Shown: one piece after another, positions 42,123-50,975 of the stretch | Layout: every line of letters starts with the position of its first letter | Position numbering within the stretch: position 1 is the first letter of the stretch | From: CAVSIS01 sp963814875 | Lineage (GTDB): Bacteria > Acidobacteriota > Thermoanaerobaculia > Thermoanaerobaculales > Sulfomarinibacteraceae | Length of the DNA: 64,000 bases | Direction of reading: 5' to 3' | Assembly: GCA_963814875.1 (NCBI GenBank) | Contig: CAWFFJ010000026.1 | Coordinates: 162,766-226,765, forward strand | Translations under genes and position numbers: made by a program | Notes under the pieces: model-generated | The model's input: only the letters and a program-made list of their open reading frames with translations | What the model was told of the DNA's origin: nothing | The model's database searches: none

Positions 42123-43859
42123 ATGGCGCACTCATCTCTCCCATCGCTTCCCCGGTTCTCGCGACGGCTCGCCACCCTGGCGACGGCGATGAGTCTGACC
42201 CTTGTTCCGGCCGTCGTGTCGGCCGCGCATCCGGAGGCCCCCCGTGGGACCGGCGGGGGGGCGGCCACCGCCTCCCCGGACGCCACCGCGGCGGCGCTCG
42301 AGATCCTCTCGCGCGGCGGCAATGCGGCCGACGCCGCGGTGGCGGCCGCGCTCGCGCTGGCGGTGGTTCATCCTCAGGCGGGCAACCTCGGCGGCGGGGG
42401 TTTCGCCGTGCTCAAGATCGGCGACCGGCTGACAACGCTCGACTTCCGGGAGACAGCTCCGGCCGCCGCCAACCGCAACATGTTCCTCGATGCGAAGGGG
42501 GCGCCGGTCCCCGAGCGCTCGCTGATCGGACCGCTGGCGGCGGGAGTGCCCGGATCGCCGGCAGGGCTCTACGCGATCCACCAGGCTGTCGGACGACTGC
42601 CGTGGGCGGAGGTCGTGGAGCCCGCGCGACGGCTGGCGGCCGAAGGCTTCGTCGTCACCCGCCGGCTTGCGCGCGACCTCGCCGCCCACGCCGACCTGCT
42701 CGCCCGGTTTCCCGAGACCGCGGCAGTGTGGCTGCCCGGCGGGAGCCCGCCATTGGCCGGACAGCGGATGGTCCTTCCCGACCTCGCCGCGACCCTCGCG
42801 GCCTACGCCGCCCAAGGCCCCCCGGCGCTAACCGGAGGCGGAGCGGCGGCGGTGGTGGAGGCCATCTCACAGCGCTACGGCGGAGTGATGCGCGCGGCCG
42901 ACATCGCCGCCTACCGGCCAGTGTGGCGCGACCCGGTCCGCTTCGACGCCTGGGGATGGCACGTTGCATCGATGGGGCTTCCCTCCTCCGGCGGTATCCT
43001 CATCGCCCAGACCGCCGGCCTGCTCGAGCGGCTGGACTGGGGCGCGAAGCCGCGCTTCGGCGCCGATCGCGACCACCTGCTCGCCGAGGCGTGGCGTCGC
43101 GCCTACGCCGACCGCATCCTGCTCGGGGATCCCGGAACCACCCGGGCCGGCGCCGCCGAGCTGCTCGCGCCGGCGTGGCTTGACCGCCGCGCGCGCGAGA
43201 TCTTGCCGCGTCGGGCGACCCCGTCGGACCGCATCCGACCATGGCCGGCGGGCGGCGGTCGCGAGGCGAGCGACACCACCCATCTCTCGGTGGTGGACGG
43301 CGAAGGCAACGCGGTCAGCCTGACCACGACCCTCAACGGCCTGTTCGGCTGCGGCCTGCTGGTGCCGGGGTTGGGCTACCTGCTCAACAACGAGATGGAC
43401 GATTTTGCCGCCGCTCCCGGGCAGCCCAACCAGTTCGGGCTGGTCCAGGGCGAAGCAAACGCCGTCGGGCCAGGCAAACGCATGCTGTCGTCGATGTCGC
43501 CGACCGTCGCCTGGCGCGGCGCCGAGGTGCTTGCTCTCGGCTCGCCCGGCGGCTCGAGGATCCCGACCGCGACATTGCAGGTCTTTCTCAACGTTGCGGT
43601 CGATGGCGACCCCCTCCAGGCCGCAGTGGACCGCCCGCGCATTCACCACCAGTGGCTGCCGGATCGCATCGAGCACGAGGCCGACGCGATCTCGCCCGAG
43701 ACCGCGGGAGAGCTGATACGACGCGGCCATCACCTCTCGTTGCGGCAGCAGATCGGCGAGGTTGACGCGGCCCGGTTCTTTGCCGACGGTACTGTCGAGG
43801 CTGCCGCCGACCCGCGCGGACCAGGGGCCGCCGGGGTGGTGCGCGAGGGCACGCCATGA
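42123..43859 (+). CDS. ggt: Gamma-glutamyltransferase
   Basis: 578 residues, made as a secreted precursor (signal SRRLATLATAMSLTLVPAVV) that cleaves itself into two subunits. N-part: ASPDATAAALEILSRGGNAA, DAAVAAALALAVVHPQAGNL, GGGGFAVLKI, LDFRETAPAAANRNMFLD and PGSPAGLYAIHQAVG. The catalytic Thr of the small subunit is T385 in ASDTTHLSVVDGEGNAVSL, followed by LNNEMDDFAAAPGQPN and ALGSPGGSRIPTATLQVFLN (oxyanion glycine pair). It hydrolyses or transfers the gamma-glutamyl group of glutathione in the periplasm. The stop overlaps the next gene by ATGA. Confidence 0.93.
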   Translation: MAHSSLPSLPRFSRRLATLATAMSLTLVPAVVSAAHPEAPRGTGGGAATASPDATAAALEILSRGGNAADAAVAAALALAVVHPQAGNLGGGGFAVLKIGDRLTTLDFRETAPAAANRNMFLDAKGAPVPERSLIGPLAAGVPGSPAGLYAIHQAVGRLPWAEVVEPARRLAAEGFVVTRRLARDLAAHADLLARFPETAAVWLPGGSPPLAGQRMVLPDLAATLAAYAAQGPPALTGGGAAAVVEAISQRYGGVMRAADIAAYRPVWRDPVRFDAWGWHVASMGLPSSGGILIAQTAGLLERLDWGAKPRFGADRDHLLAEAWRRAYADRILLGDPGTTRAGAAELLAPAWLDRRAREILPRRATPSDRIRPWPAGGGREASDTTHLSVVDGEGNAVSLTTTLNGLFGCGLLVPGLGYLLNNEMDDFAAAPGQPNQFGLVQGEANAVGPGKRMLSSMSPTVAWRGAEVLALGSPGGSRIPTATLQVFLNVAVDGDPLQAAVDRPRIHHQWLPDRIEHEADAISPETAGELIRRGHHLSLRQQIGEVDAARFFADGTVEAAADPRGPGAAGVVREGTP

Positions 43860-44476
43860 AGTTGATCGACCGGCTCGAGGCCGACCACCGGCTGATCGAC
43901 GCGGTCGCGGGCTCGTTTCTGTCGTGGTCCAGGCAGGGAGGGCCTCCTGCTGACCTCGCGCGCTACCTGTCGTTCTTCCGCGAGTTCGTGCGTGGCGCCC
44001 ATCAGCGGCGCGAAGAGGAGATCCTGTTTCCGGCCCTCGTTCAGCACGCAGAGGTGCCGGGCGACCGCGGTCCGCTCGCGGTGCTGCGGCGCGAGCACCG
44101 CGAGCTGGATGCGCTCCTCGCCGCGGTCGAGGCGCCCGGCGACCGGGCCCGCGCCGAGGCGGTCACGGCCCTCGTCCACCACATCTGGGAGCACGTCGAC
44201 AAGGAGTCCAGCGTGCTTCTGCCGGCAGCACGGCGCCGCCTCGTGCGTTCGGGGTTCCACGAGCTTCCTGTCGCTCCCGAGACCGCGACGGAGGGGGTGG
44301 CTCGCGGTGTCGGTGAGGCGTTGGTCGCGGCGCGGCCGCCGGTCGACGATCCCGAGGTGGTGCGCAGCGAGGGCTGCGTCGGCTGCGCCGCGTTCGCCTA
44401 TGCCTGTCACGGGCTCGAGGCCGAGTGGTGGAACGAGCTCGAGTGGGCACACTACCGGTCGATCGATGACGGCTAG
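43856..44476 (+). CDS. Hemerythrin HHE-domain protein with a C-terminal Cys motif
   Basis: 206 residues. Residues 1-135 form a hemerythrin bundle: MKLIDRLEADHRLIDAV (H11), FVRGAHQRREEEILFPALV (HxxxE), LRREHRELDALLAAVEA and HHIWEHVDKESSVLLPAARR, supplying the His/Glu/Asp ligands of a non-haem di-iron or O2/NO-sensing site. The C-terminus adds EGCVGCAAFAYACHGLEAEW with three cysteines (CxxC...C), which could bind another metal. ATG overlaps the ggt stop by four bases, so the two are co-translated; a link between glutathione turnover and oxygen or iron sensing is inference. No homologue with known function is recognised. Confidence 0.75.
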   Translation: MKLIDRLEADHRLIDAVAGSFLSWSRQGGPPADLARYLSFFREFVRGAHQRREEEILFPALVQHAEVPGDRGPLAVLRREHRELDALLAAVEAPGDRARAEAVTALVHHIWEHVDKESSVLLPAARRRLVRSGFHELPVAPETATEGVARGVGEALVAARPPVDDPEVVRSEGCVGCAAFAYACHGLEAEWWNELEWAHYRSIDDG

Positions 44477-44537
44477 CAGCGCGCACCGCACAGCTCCTTG
44501 AGAAGGCTCTCGAATGCGGCGGCGGTCCGAGAGCTGC

Positions 44538-44586
44538 GCGGCGCGCGCTGCTTCGGATTCGCGGCGCGAATCCTGACGGCAGGGAT
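44538..44586. repeat. Intergenic palindromic repeat, copy 4
   Basis: GCGGCGCGCGCTGCTTC then GGATTCGC-GGC-GCGAATCC (44555-44573) and TGACGGCAGGG. It shares its flanks with 30741-30786, while the inner stem differs by a paired change (GC to TA), so the stem is conserved though the bases are not. Confidence 0.55.
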
Positions 44587-44603
44587 TTACTGAGAGGACG
44601 AGG

Positions 44604-45350
44604 TCACCTCAGGAGGAGCACGATGCCGATCACTACGAGGGCGACACAGACCAGACGTCGGAACGCGACCTCGCCGACCTCGAGGTGGCTTCGGTGGCCG
44701 ATCCAGCCGCCGAGGGCTACCGCCGGCAGGACGACCAGCGCAGACGTGAGGCGGGGAAGGGTCAGCAGGCCGGCGGCCCAGTAGGTCGGAAGCCGAACCG
44801 CGCTGATCAGCAGGAAGACCGCCATCAGGCTGTCGCGGAACTCGGTCTTGTCGAGGCCGCGCAGCTGGTAGTAGACCACCAGGGGCGGGCCTCCAGTTCC
44901 GAACAGCCCGGACAGGACGCCGGAGACCAGCCCGACGATGGGTGACAGCCAGGCGGGGAGCCGCCGGGCCGCTTGTCGAGGGACGAGCAGGAACCCGACC
45001 CCCACCGCGATCAGGACCGCTCCGAGCAGGCCGAGCAAGAAGGTCGGATTTCCGCGGTCGAGCGCCAGGGTGCCGAGCGGGACCCCGAAGGCGAGCCCGG
45101 TGCCGACCAACAGCACGCCGCGCCAGCGGATCCGACGTCGTCCTGCGCCGACGATCGCCAGCTCAACGGGTACGCTCAAGAGGAGCAGGAGCACGACCAC
45201 GTCGCGGACCTCCGGCAGCACCAGCGCGAGCGCACCGACCGCGATCAGCCCGGCACCGAACCCGAGCATCACGTAGATTGCCTGCGCGAGGGCGAGCACC
45301 GCGGCGACGGCGGCGAGCTGTCCGAGGGAGGTGAACACGGTGCCCAGCAC
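44604..45350 (-). CDS. TSUP (TauE/SafE) family membrane transporter
   Basis: 248 residues, eight predicted membrane segments in two repeats: LGFGAGLIAVGALALVLPEV (the first GFGxGLI motif) and VGLVSGVLSGLFGTGGPPLV (second repeat, LFGTGGPP) are TauE/SafE signatures. The family exports or imports sulfite, sulfoacetate and related small anions across the inner membrane. GTG 45350 is chosen because a TATACT promoter-like hexamer lies just before it, which would make an upstream start at 45431 improbable; both are in frame. It stands alone and the substrate is unknown. Confidence 0.8.
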   Translation of the reverse strand: MLGTVFTSLGQLAAVAAVLALAQAIYVMLGFGAGLIAVGALALVLPEVRDVVVLLLLLSVPVELAIVGAGRRRIRWRGVLLVGTGLAFGVPLGTLALDRGNPTFLLGLLGAVLIAVGVGFLLVPRQAARRLPAWLSPIVGLVSGVLSGLFGTGGPPLVVYYQLRGLDKTEFRDSLMAVFLLISAVRLPTYWAAGLLTLPRLTSALVVLPAVALGGWIGHRSHLEVGEVAFRRLVCVALVVIGIVLLLR

Positions 45351-45469
45351 GGCGGACAGTATAGGAGGTCGGGCGAAAGGGCCGGGCCGAATGTGGGAGT
45401 GGTTCGCCGTGCGGGCGGTACGCCTGCCCACCGGCCTCCCGTGATGCGCTGCGCGCTATGCTGGCCGCC

Positions 45470-46316
45470 ATGGCACGACTGCTGATTGCGGGCTGTGGTT
45501 ACGTGGGCGCGGCCCTAGCCGCGGAGCTGGCCGCCGCCGGGAACGTGGTGTGGGGCCTGCGGCGGCGCCCTGCGCCGGTCGCGCCTGGCGTCGAGACCCT
45601 CACCGCCGACCTCACAGATCCCGGGTCCCTGGCCAGGCTACCCGCAGATCTGGACGGCGCGGTCTACGCTGCGTCCGCGGACGCCTTCACGCCCGAGGCG
45701 TACCGGCGGGCGTACGTCGACGGGCCGGGCCATCTCGCCGCCGCGCTCGCGGCCCGGAGCGGCCGACCGCGGCTCATCTTCGTCTCGTCCACCGGGGTGT
45801 ACGGGCGCGACGACGGCGCCTGGATCGACGAGACGACCCCGCCGGAGCCGCGCGGCTTTTCGGGCGAGATTCTGCTCGAGGGTGAGCGGCTCCTGCGTGC
45901 CGGTCCGCTGCCCGCGGTCGTGGTCCGCCTGGCGGGTATCTACGGGCCGTCGCGGGCGCTTTTCGTCGACGCCCTGTGCCGGGGCGAGGTCCGGCGGGAG
46001 GCCGGGCCCGCCGCGCCCGATCAACCTGGTCCACCGCGACGACTGCGTCGGGATCCTGCGCCACCTGCTCGAGCTCGAGGACCCGGCCCCGTTGTACCTC
46101 GGAGTCGACTCGGAGCCGGTCGTGCGAGACGAGCTGCTCGACTGGCTCGCCGAGCGCCTCGGGATCCCGCCACCGGAGCGTGGGGCCGCCGAGCCGGACG
46201 TTCGCCGCGGGAGGGGCAGCAAGCGATGCTCGAACGCACGCCTGCTCGCGTCCGGCTATCGTCTGCGCAGGCCGACCTTCCGTGACGGCTACGCCGACCT
46301 TCTCGGCACGGAATAG
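45470..46316 (+). pseudogene. NAD(P)-dependent epimerase/SDR gene with one frameshift
   Basis: Two frames are needed. The first (from ATG 45470) gives the Rossmann start RLLIAGCGYVGAALAAELAA (GxGYVG), VYAASADAFTPEAYRRAY, LIFVSSTGVYGRDDGAW (YGRDD region) and RLAGIYGPSRALFVDALCRG. Near 46000-46015 the frame must shift to read PPRPINLVHRDDCVGILRHL, then LLDWLAERLGIPPPERG and the final GYRLRRPTFRDGYADLLG. The whole matches short atypical SDRs of the YeeZ/NAD-epimerase type, about 280 residues. One missing or extra base in GCCGGGCCCGCCGCG would explain the shift. Either a recent null allele or an assembly indel in a homopolymer-rich stretch. Confidence 0.7.
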
Positions 46317-46431
46317 CTCCCGGGTGGGCTACGTTGCCTCCTGCGGTCCGGGCTCCACCCGTCACCGATCTCCAGCCGGTACAATCCATCGGAGTCATCA
46401 GCCGCCGGGGGGCCGCGGACCGGGAGAGTCG

Positions 46432-47247
46432 ATGTCCAAGGACGCGCCGAACGCCATCGTGACGAGCCGCATCGAGGTTGCGCCGGGTCTGATGATCCTG
46501 CGCGTTGTCCCCGAGGGCTGGCGGCTGCCCGACTTCGAGCCGGGCCAGTTCGCGGTGCTCGGCCTGCCGCCCGAAGCGCCGCGCTGCCCGCTGTCGGATC
46601 CGGAGGAACCGCCACCGCCGGCGGGCCGGCTGATCCGCCGCGCCTACTCGATCGCGTCGTCGTCGCTGGCCCGGGAGCACCTCGAGTTCTACATCACGCT
46701 CGTCAACTCCGGCACTCTCACCCCGCGCCTGTACGCGCTGCGTCCGGGCGACCGGGTCTGGCTGGGCCCGAAGATCACCGGCCTGTTCACGCTCCAGGAA
46801 GTACCCGCGGACCGCGACGTGGTGCTGGTCGCGACCGGCACCGGGCTGGCGCCCTACATGAGCATGCTGCGGACCCTGCTGCCCGAGGCCGGCCTCCGGC
46901 GCTTCGCGGTTCTGCTCGGCGCCCGCCACTCGTGGGACCTCGGCTACCACGCCGAGCTGGTCACCATGCAGCGGCTGTCGCCGAGCTTCTACTACGAGGC
47001 CATCATCAGTCGACCGGCGGAGGAACCCGTCTCGTGGAGCGGGCGCACCGGCTATGTGACCGACCTGTGGCTGGGCGGCGCCCTGGCCGAGACCTGGGGC
47101 AGGCAGCCGCGTCCGGCCGACACCCACGTGTTCCTGTGCGGCAACCCGGCCATGGTCGACGACATGAAGGCCGTACTCGATGCCGAGGGCTTTCGCGAGC
47201 ACACACGCAAGCTGTCGGGCGAAATCCACGTCGAACGCTACTGGTAG
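46432..47247 (+). CDS. Ferredoxin-NADP+ reductase
   Basis: 271 residues. N-terminal beta-barrel with the FAD motif RRAYSIASSSLAREHLEFY (RxYS) and GPKITGLFTLQEVPADRDVV; NADP domain with LVATGTGLAPYMSMLRTLLP (GTGxAP) and VFLCGNPAMVDDMKAVLDAE (CGNP) and the aromatic C-terminus HVERYW. These are the bacterial FNR/Fpr marks. It exchanges electrons between NADPH and ferredoxin or flavodoxin. The insertion LPPEAPRCPLSDPEEPPPP in the barrel, before the FAD motif, is longer than in Fpr of E. coli. ATG 46432 agrees with the family start. It is not operonic with the Fe-S operon at 54 kb, but could be its soluble NADPH link. Confidence 0.85.
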   Translation: MSKDAPNAIVTSRIEVAPGLMILRVVPEGWRLPDFEPGQFAVLGLPPEAPRCPLSDPEEPPPPAGRLIRRAYSIASSSLAREHLEFYITLVNSGTLTPRLYALRPGDRVWLGPKITGLFTLQEVPADRDVVLVATGTGLAPYMSMLRTLLPEAGLRRFAVLLGARHSWDLGYHAELVTMQRLSPSFYYEAIISRPAEEPVSWSGRTGYVTDLWLGGALAETWGRQPRPADTHVFLCGNPAMVDDMKAVLDAEGFREHTRKLSGEIHVERYW

Positions 47248-47365
47248 GGGGGGACCGCGCAGTGCGGGGAGCGGCAACGACGTGCGATCCTGGCTCCCGG
47301 GCGCCCCGGTTCTCCGTGCGGGAGTGTCGAGCCGTCAGCTCCAGAGGTCGGTAGAGGCCGTGGTG

Positions 47366-48577
47366 ATGCATCGCGAGCACTGGCTCAATGCCGACTTCGA
47401 TCTCTCGCTGCGTCCGCGCTGGCTGGGCCTCGACGGTGATCCCGCCCGGAGGCGTCAGGTCCGCGAGCTCGCGGTCCACGCACTGCCACTGGCCGAACCG
47501 GGCGACAGCGTCCGCGTCCACCACCATCCCGGTCCGGAGCTGCTCGACCTCCTCGAGCGTGCCGGCTTCCGGCCGCCGACGATCACGCTCGCGCCGGACC
47601 TCCGCGATGACGCCGAGCTCGCGCCGTTCGGCTGGAACGCGGAGGCCGACCAGCTGGCGCGGCGGGGGCAACGAACTCCGGACCATCCCGCACTCGAGGT
47701 CATCCGCCGGGTCAACGGACGCTCCTTTGCCGCTGCCCTTGAGGCCGAGCTGGGAGATCCGGGGTGGACCCTGGCCTCCTGCCGGTCGCTGGTCGAGCTC
47801 GAGGCCGTGCTCGCAGGGGCGTCCGACCGCGGCCACGGGTGGGTCGCCAAGGCGGAGCACGCCAACGCCGGGCTCGGCAACCGCCGCCTGCGCGCGCGGC
47901 ACCTCGATGAGCCCGGCCGTCGCTGGGCGGAGGGTGTTTTCGCTGAGGACGACGTCATCCACCTCGAACCCTGGGCTGCGAGGGTCGCGGACCTCACCGC
48001 GGTATTCGAGGTGACGCCGTCGGGTGGGCCGCGGGGCGCCTCGGTCCACGAGGTCGTGACCACCTCCGACGGAGCCTTCCTCGGCGCGTTGTTCGCGCCG
48101 CGTCCGCGGCCGGGCCGAGAACGGTGGCACGAGGAGATGCTCGAAGCCGCGGATCGCGTCGCGCGAGCGCTCGCGAGCGAGGGCTACTGGGGGCCGGCGT
48201 GCATCGACGGTCTCGTGTGGTCCGAGGACGGTGCCTGCCGGCTGCGGGCCCTGACCGACCTCAACGCGCGTGGCCACGTGTCGGCCGGCGGCCGGGCCCT
48301 CGCCCGGCATCTGGACCCGGACGCGACCGCCTACTGGCGCTTCTACGCCGTCCGCCGGCTGTGCCGGTTCGGCTCGCTTGGCGCACTCCTCGGTGCGCTC
48401 GGAGACGACGCGTACGATCCGCGGCGGCGGCGCGGCGCCCTGCCGACCTCGCCCCTGTGGTTGGAGGGCGAAGGCCGCCGACGGCGTCCGGGGAAGCTCG
48501 CCCTGCTGCTGCTCGCCGGCTCGTCAGAGGAGGCGCTCGCGCTCGATGCGCGGGTGCGGCAGCGGCTCGAGCGATGA
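47366..48577 (+). CDS. ATP-grasp-like protein of unknown function, coupled to miaA
   Basis: 403 residues. The N-terminal 140 residues (HREHWLNADFDLSLRPRWLG; FRPPTITLAPDLRDDAELA) resemble the pre-ATP-grasp Rossmann-like unit. The middle has HGWVAKAEHANAGLGNRRLR (a possible ATP-binding Lys and glycine loop), VIHLEPWAARVADLTAVFEV and ASEGYWGPACIDGLVWSEDG, then LRALTDLNARGHVSAGGRAL, where the D..N.R pair would bind Mg2+. This ATP-grasp outline is convincing but no family is recognised. It might ligate a carboxylate to an amine. The ATG at 47366 follows AGAGG. The stop overlaps the miaA start by four bases (ATGA), a tight coupling that may point to RNA or amino-acid metabolism. Confidence 0.6.
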   Translation: MHREHWLNADFDLSLRPRWLGLDGDPARRRQVRELAVHALPLAEPGDSVRVHHHPGPELLDLLERAGFRPPTITLAPDLRDDAELAPFGWNAEADQLARRGQRTPDHPALEVIRRVNGRSFAAALEAELGDPGWTLASCRSLVELEAVLAGASDRGHGWVAKAEHANAGLGNRRLRARHLDEPGRRWAEGVFAEDDVIHLEPWAARVADLTAVFEVTPSGGPRGASVHEVVTTSDGAFLGALFAPRPRPGRERWHEEMLEAADRVARALASEGYWGPACIDGLVWSEDGACRLRALTDLNARGHVSAGGRALARHLDPDATAYWRFYAVRRLCRFGSLGALLGALGDDAYDPRRRRGALPTSPLWLEGEGRRRRPGKLALLLLAGSSEEALALDARVRQRLER

Positions 48578-49491
48578 CCGTTCGCGTGCTGGTGATCACT
48601 GGACCGACGGCGAGCGGGAAGACGCGGCTCGGCGTCGAGGCGGCGCACCGGCTGGGCTCGGAGATCGTGTCGGCGGACTCGCGCCAGGTCTACCGCGGCC
48701 TCGACCTCGGCACCGGCAAGGATCTCGACGAGTACCGTGCGGTCGACCCACCGGTACCGGTTCACCTGGTCGACGTCGCGGATCCCGGCGAGAGCTACAC
48801 CGTCTTCCACTTCCAGCGCGACTGCTACCGCCTGATCGATGCCTGGGCGCGGGGTCCGCGGGCCGAGGCTCCGCTGGTCATGGTCGGCGGCACCGGGCTC
48901 TGGGTCGAGGCCGCAGTACGCGGCTACGATCTCGCCGACGTTCCCCCGGATCCCGAGCTGCGTGTCCGCCTGCAGGGGCTGCCGCTCGACGAGCTGGTCG
49001 GGAGACTGCAGCTGGCGGACGCCGAGCTTGCGGCCCGGACCGATTCCTCGACCGTCCGCCGCGTGGTCAGGGCGCTCGAGGTCGCGGCGGCGCGCCGCAG
49101 GGGCGCAGCACCGCCGGGCGCGCGCCTCGAGGTGCCGGTCCGATGGCGGGTCCTCGCCGTCGAGATTCCGCCCGGCGAGCTCGCAGCGCGCATCCACGAG
49201 CGGCTCGTCTCGCGCCTCGAGGCCGGTCTGGTGGACGAGGTCCGCGGCCTGCTCGAACGCGGTGTCGACTGGCGCTGGCTCGACCGGCTCGGCCTCGAGT
49301 ACCGCGAGGTCACGGCCTATCTGCGAGACGAGAAGCCTTTCAGGACCATGGTCGACGACCTTGAGACCTCGATCCGGCACTTCGCCAAGCGCCAGCGCAC
49401 GTGGCTGCGCGGCATGCCGCGGCGGGGGGTGGCGGTGGAGTGGATCGGGCCGGGCGACGCCTCGTCCGTAGAGGTTTCCAGCCCCCTGTGA
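48574..49491 (+). CDS. miaA: tRNA dimethylallyltransferase MiaA
   Basis: 305 residues. P-loop VLVITGPTASGKTRLGVEAA, then SADSRQVYRGLDLGTGKDLD (substrate and catalytic Asp/Arg), DPGESYTVFHFQRDCYRLID, VMVGGTGLWVEAAVRGYDLA and FRTMVDDLETSIRHFAKRQR (the QR-W segment contacts tRNA). It adds a dimethylallyl group to A37 of tRNAs reading UNN codons. The start ATG 48574 overlaps the preceding stop. The internal region is slightly shorter than in E. coli (316 residues). The usual neighbours hfq or mutL are absent. Confidence 0.93.
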   Translation: MTVRVLVITGPTASGKTRLGVEAAHRLGSEIVSADSRQVYRGLDLGTGKDLDEYRAVDPPVPVHLVDVADPGESYTVFHFQRDCYRLIDAWARGPRAEAPLVMVGGTGLWVEAAVRGYDLADVPPDPELRVRLQGLPLDELVGRLQLADAELAARTDSSTVRRVVRALEVAAARRRGAAPPGARLEVPVRWRVLAVEIPPGELAARIHERLVSRLEAGLVDEVRGLLERGVDWRWLDRLGLEYREVTAYLRDEKPFRTMVDDLETSIRHFAKRQRTWLRGMPRRGVAVEWIGPGDASSVEVSSPL

Positions 49492-49543
49492 CCGTCAGGA
49501 GAGTGTCCGCTTCGGCGCTACACTCGGATGAGCAGGAGGCGCG

Positions 49544-50410
49544 ATGTTCAAGGACGTCAAGGACCGGGTGTGGGCGTTCGACCTCGAGTGGGTCCCGGAC
49601 CCGCTCGCGGGGAGGCTGGTCTACCGTCTGTCCGACGACCTCTCCGACCTCGAGGTACTGCAGGAGATGTGGCGCCGAGGCGGAGCGACGGACGAGGAGC
49701 CGCAGCCGTTCCTCAAGCTCAGCCTGTGCCGCGTGGTGTCGGTGGCGGCAGTGGAGCGACGGGCGCGCCCGGACGGCTCGGTGAACCTCGCTCTGATGTC
49801 GCTGCCTCGGGAGCCCGACGACCCGGAGTCGGCGGCCGAGCGCTCGGTGGTCGGGACCTTCCTCGAGGCGCTCTCGGAGCATCGGCCGCAGCTCGTCGGC
49901 TTCAACTCGCAGGGGTCCGACCTCCCGATCCTGATCCAGCGCGGCCTCATCCTTGGGGTCAGCGCGCCCGGCTTTTGCCGGCGGCCCGACAAGCCCTGGG
50001 AGGGGATCGACTACTTCGCACGCGGCAGCGACTGGAACGTCGACCTCAAGGACATCGTCGGCGCGTGGGGGCTGGCGGCGCCGAGCCTGCACGAGCTCGC
50101 GGTCCAGTCCGGGATTCCGGGCAAGATGGACGTGGACGGGGCGGCAGTGGCTGATCTGTGGCTCGCCGACGACACTCGTCGCATCGTCCAGTACAACGAG
50201 TTCGACGCGGTCACGACCTATCTTCTGTGGCTGCGTACGGCCCACCTCGCGGGCTTCTTCGACGCAGCCGCCTACGCGGCCGAGCAGCATCGCCTGGAGG
50301 AGCTCCTCGCACGCGAGATCGCCTCCGGCAAGGTCCACCTCCAAGCCTACCGCGAGGAGTGGATGCGGTTGCAGACCCTGGTCGCCGACCGTGATCCTGG
50401 GAGCCTGTAG
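49544..50410 (+). CDS. Predicted 3'-5' exonuclease, PolB-like DEDD type
   Basis: 288 residues. DEDD catalytic motifs: Exo I in VWAFDLEWVPDPLAGRLVYR (D-x-E), Exo II in QLVGFNSQGSDLPILIQRG (N...D), Exo III in YNEFDAVTTYLLWLRTAH (Y..FD). RVVSVAAVERRARPDG is the second strand. This is the 'predicted PolB-like exonuclease' family, soluble, acting probably on single-stranded DNA or RNA ends. The terminal 40 residues are a helical tail. A strong AGGAGG lies six bases before the ATG, and a TACACT hexamer 25 bases further up could be its -10 box. It is monocistronic. Confidence 0.82.
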   Translation: MFKDVKDRVWAFDLEWVPDPLAGRLVYRLSDDLSDLEVLQEMWRRGGATDEEPQPFLKLSLCRVVSVAAVERRARPDGSVNLALMSLPREPDDPESAAERSVVGTFLEALSEHRPQLVGFNSQGSDLPILIQRGLILGVSAPGFCRRPDKPWEGIDYFARGSDWNVDLKDIVGAWGLAAPSLHELAVQSGIPGKMDVDGAAVADLWLADDTRRIVQYNEFDAVTTYLLWLRTAHLAGFFDAAAYAAEQHRLEELLAREIASGKVHLQAYREEWMRLQTLVADRDPGSL

Positions 50411-50475
50411 GGCACAGGCCCGGGATTCCACGAGGATCTGCGAACGGCCGTCACGGGCCTCTGGCCTGCGGGGTG

Positions 50476-50865
50476 CTAGTTGACCGCCATCGGCTGCGAG
50501 AGGGTGAAGCTGGCGATCTCGACGTCGAACGGCTCACCGTCGGCGGTCGTCATCTGGTAGCTTCCCCGCATCGTTCCGAAGGGCGTCGGGAGGGGGCAGA
50601 ACGAGCTGTACTCGTGACTCTCGCCAGGTTCGAGGATCGGCTGCTGCCCGACGACGCCTGCGCCCCGAACCTCCTCGATCCGCCCAGCGGCGTCAGTGAT
50701 GATCCAGTGGCGCGTCAGCAGCTGCACGGTCTCGCTGCCGTGGTTCTCAATCCGGATGTTGTAGATGAAGAGCCAGCGGCCGAGGTGAGGCTGGGACTTC
50801 TCGGGAACGTAGTGCGGCTCCACGGTCACCGTGATTCCGCGGGTTGTGGCGCGCGAGCCGGTCAT
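50476..50865 (-). CDS. apaG: ApaG protein
   Basis: 129 residues. ITVTVEPHYVPEKSQPHLGR, WLFIYNIRIENHGSETVQLL, TRHWIITDAAGRIEEVRGAG, VVGQQPILEPGESHEYSSFC and MRGSYQMTTADGEPFDVEIA follow the ApaG family throughout. It is an FnIII-like beta sandwich, with GAGVVGQQP as the GxGxxG turn. In E. coli apaG is linked to Co2+ resistance and lies next to apaH; here it is convergent with the exonuclease gene and apaH is not visible. ATG 50865 follows GGAGG at good spacing. Confidence 0.93.
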   Translation of the reverse strand: MTGSRATTRGITVTVEPHYVPEKSQPHLGRWLFIYNIRIENHGSETVQLLTRHWIITDAAGRIEEVRGAGVVGQQPILEPGESHEYSSFCPLPTPFGTMRGSYQMTTADGEPFDVEIASFTLSQPMAVN

Positions 50866-50975
50866 GGCTGGCCTCCGTGCTGGTCGGGAACGAGGCATGA
50901 CTTTCTCAGATTCCAGGACCTCGTGTGCGACCTGTCACTCGACCACGGGGTACGAGCGCGCTATTCTAGCAGCCG

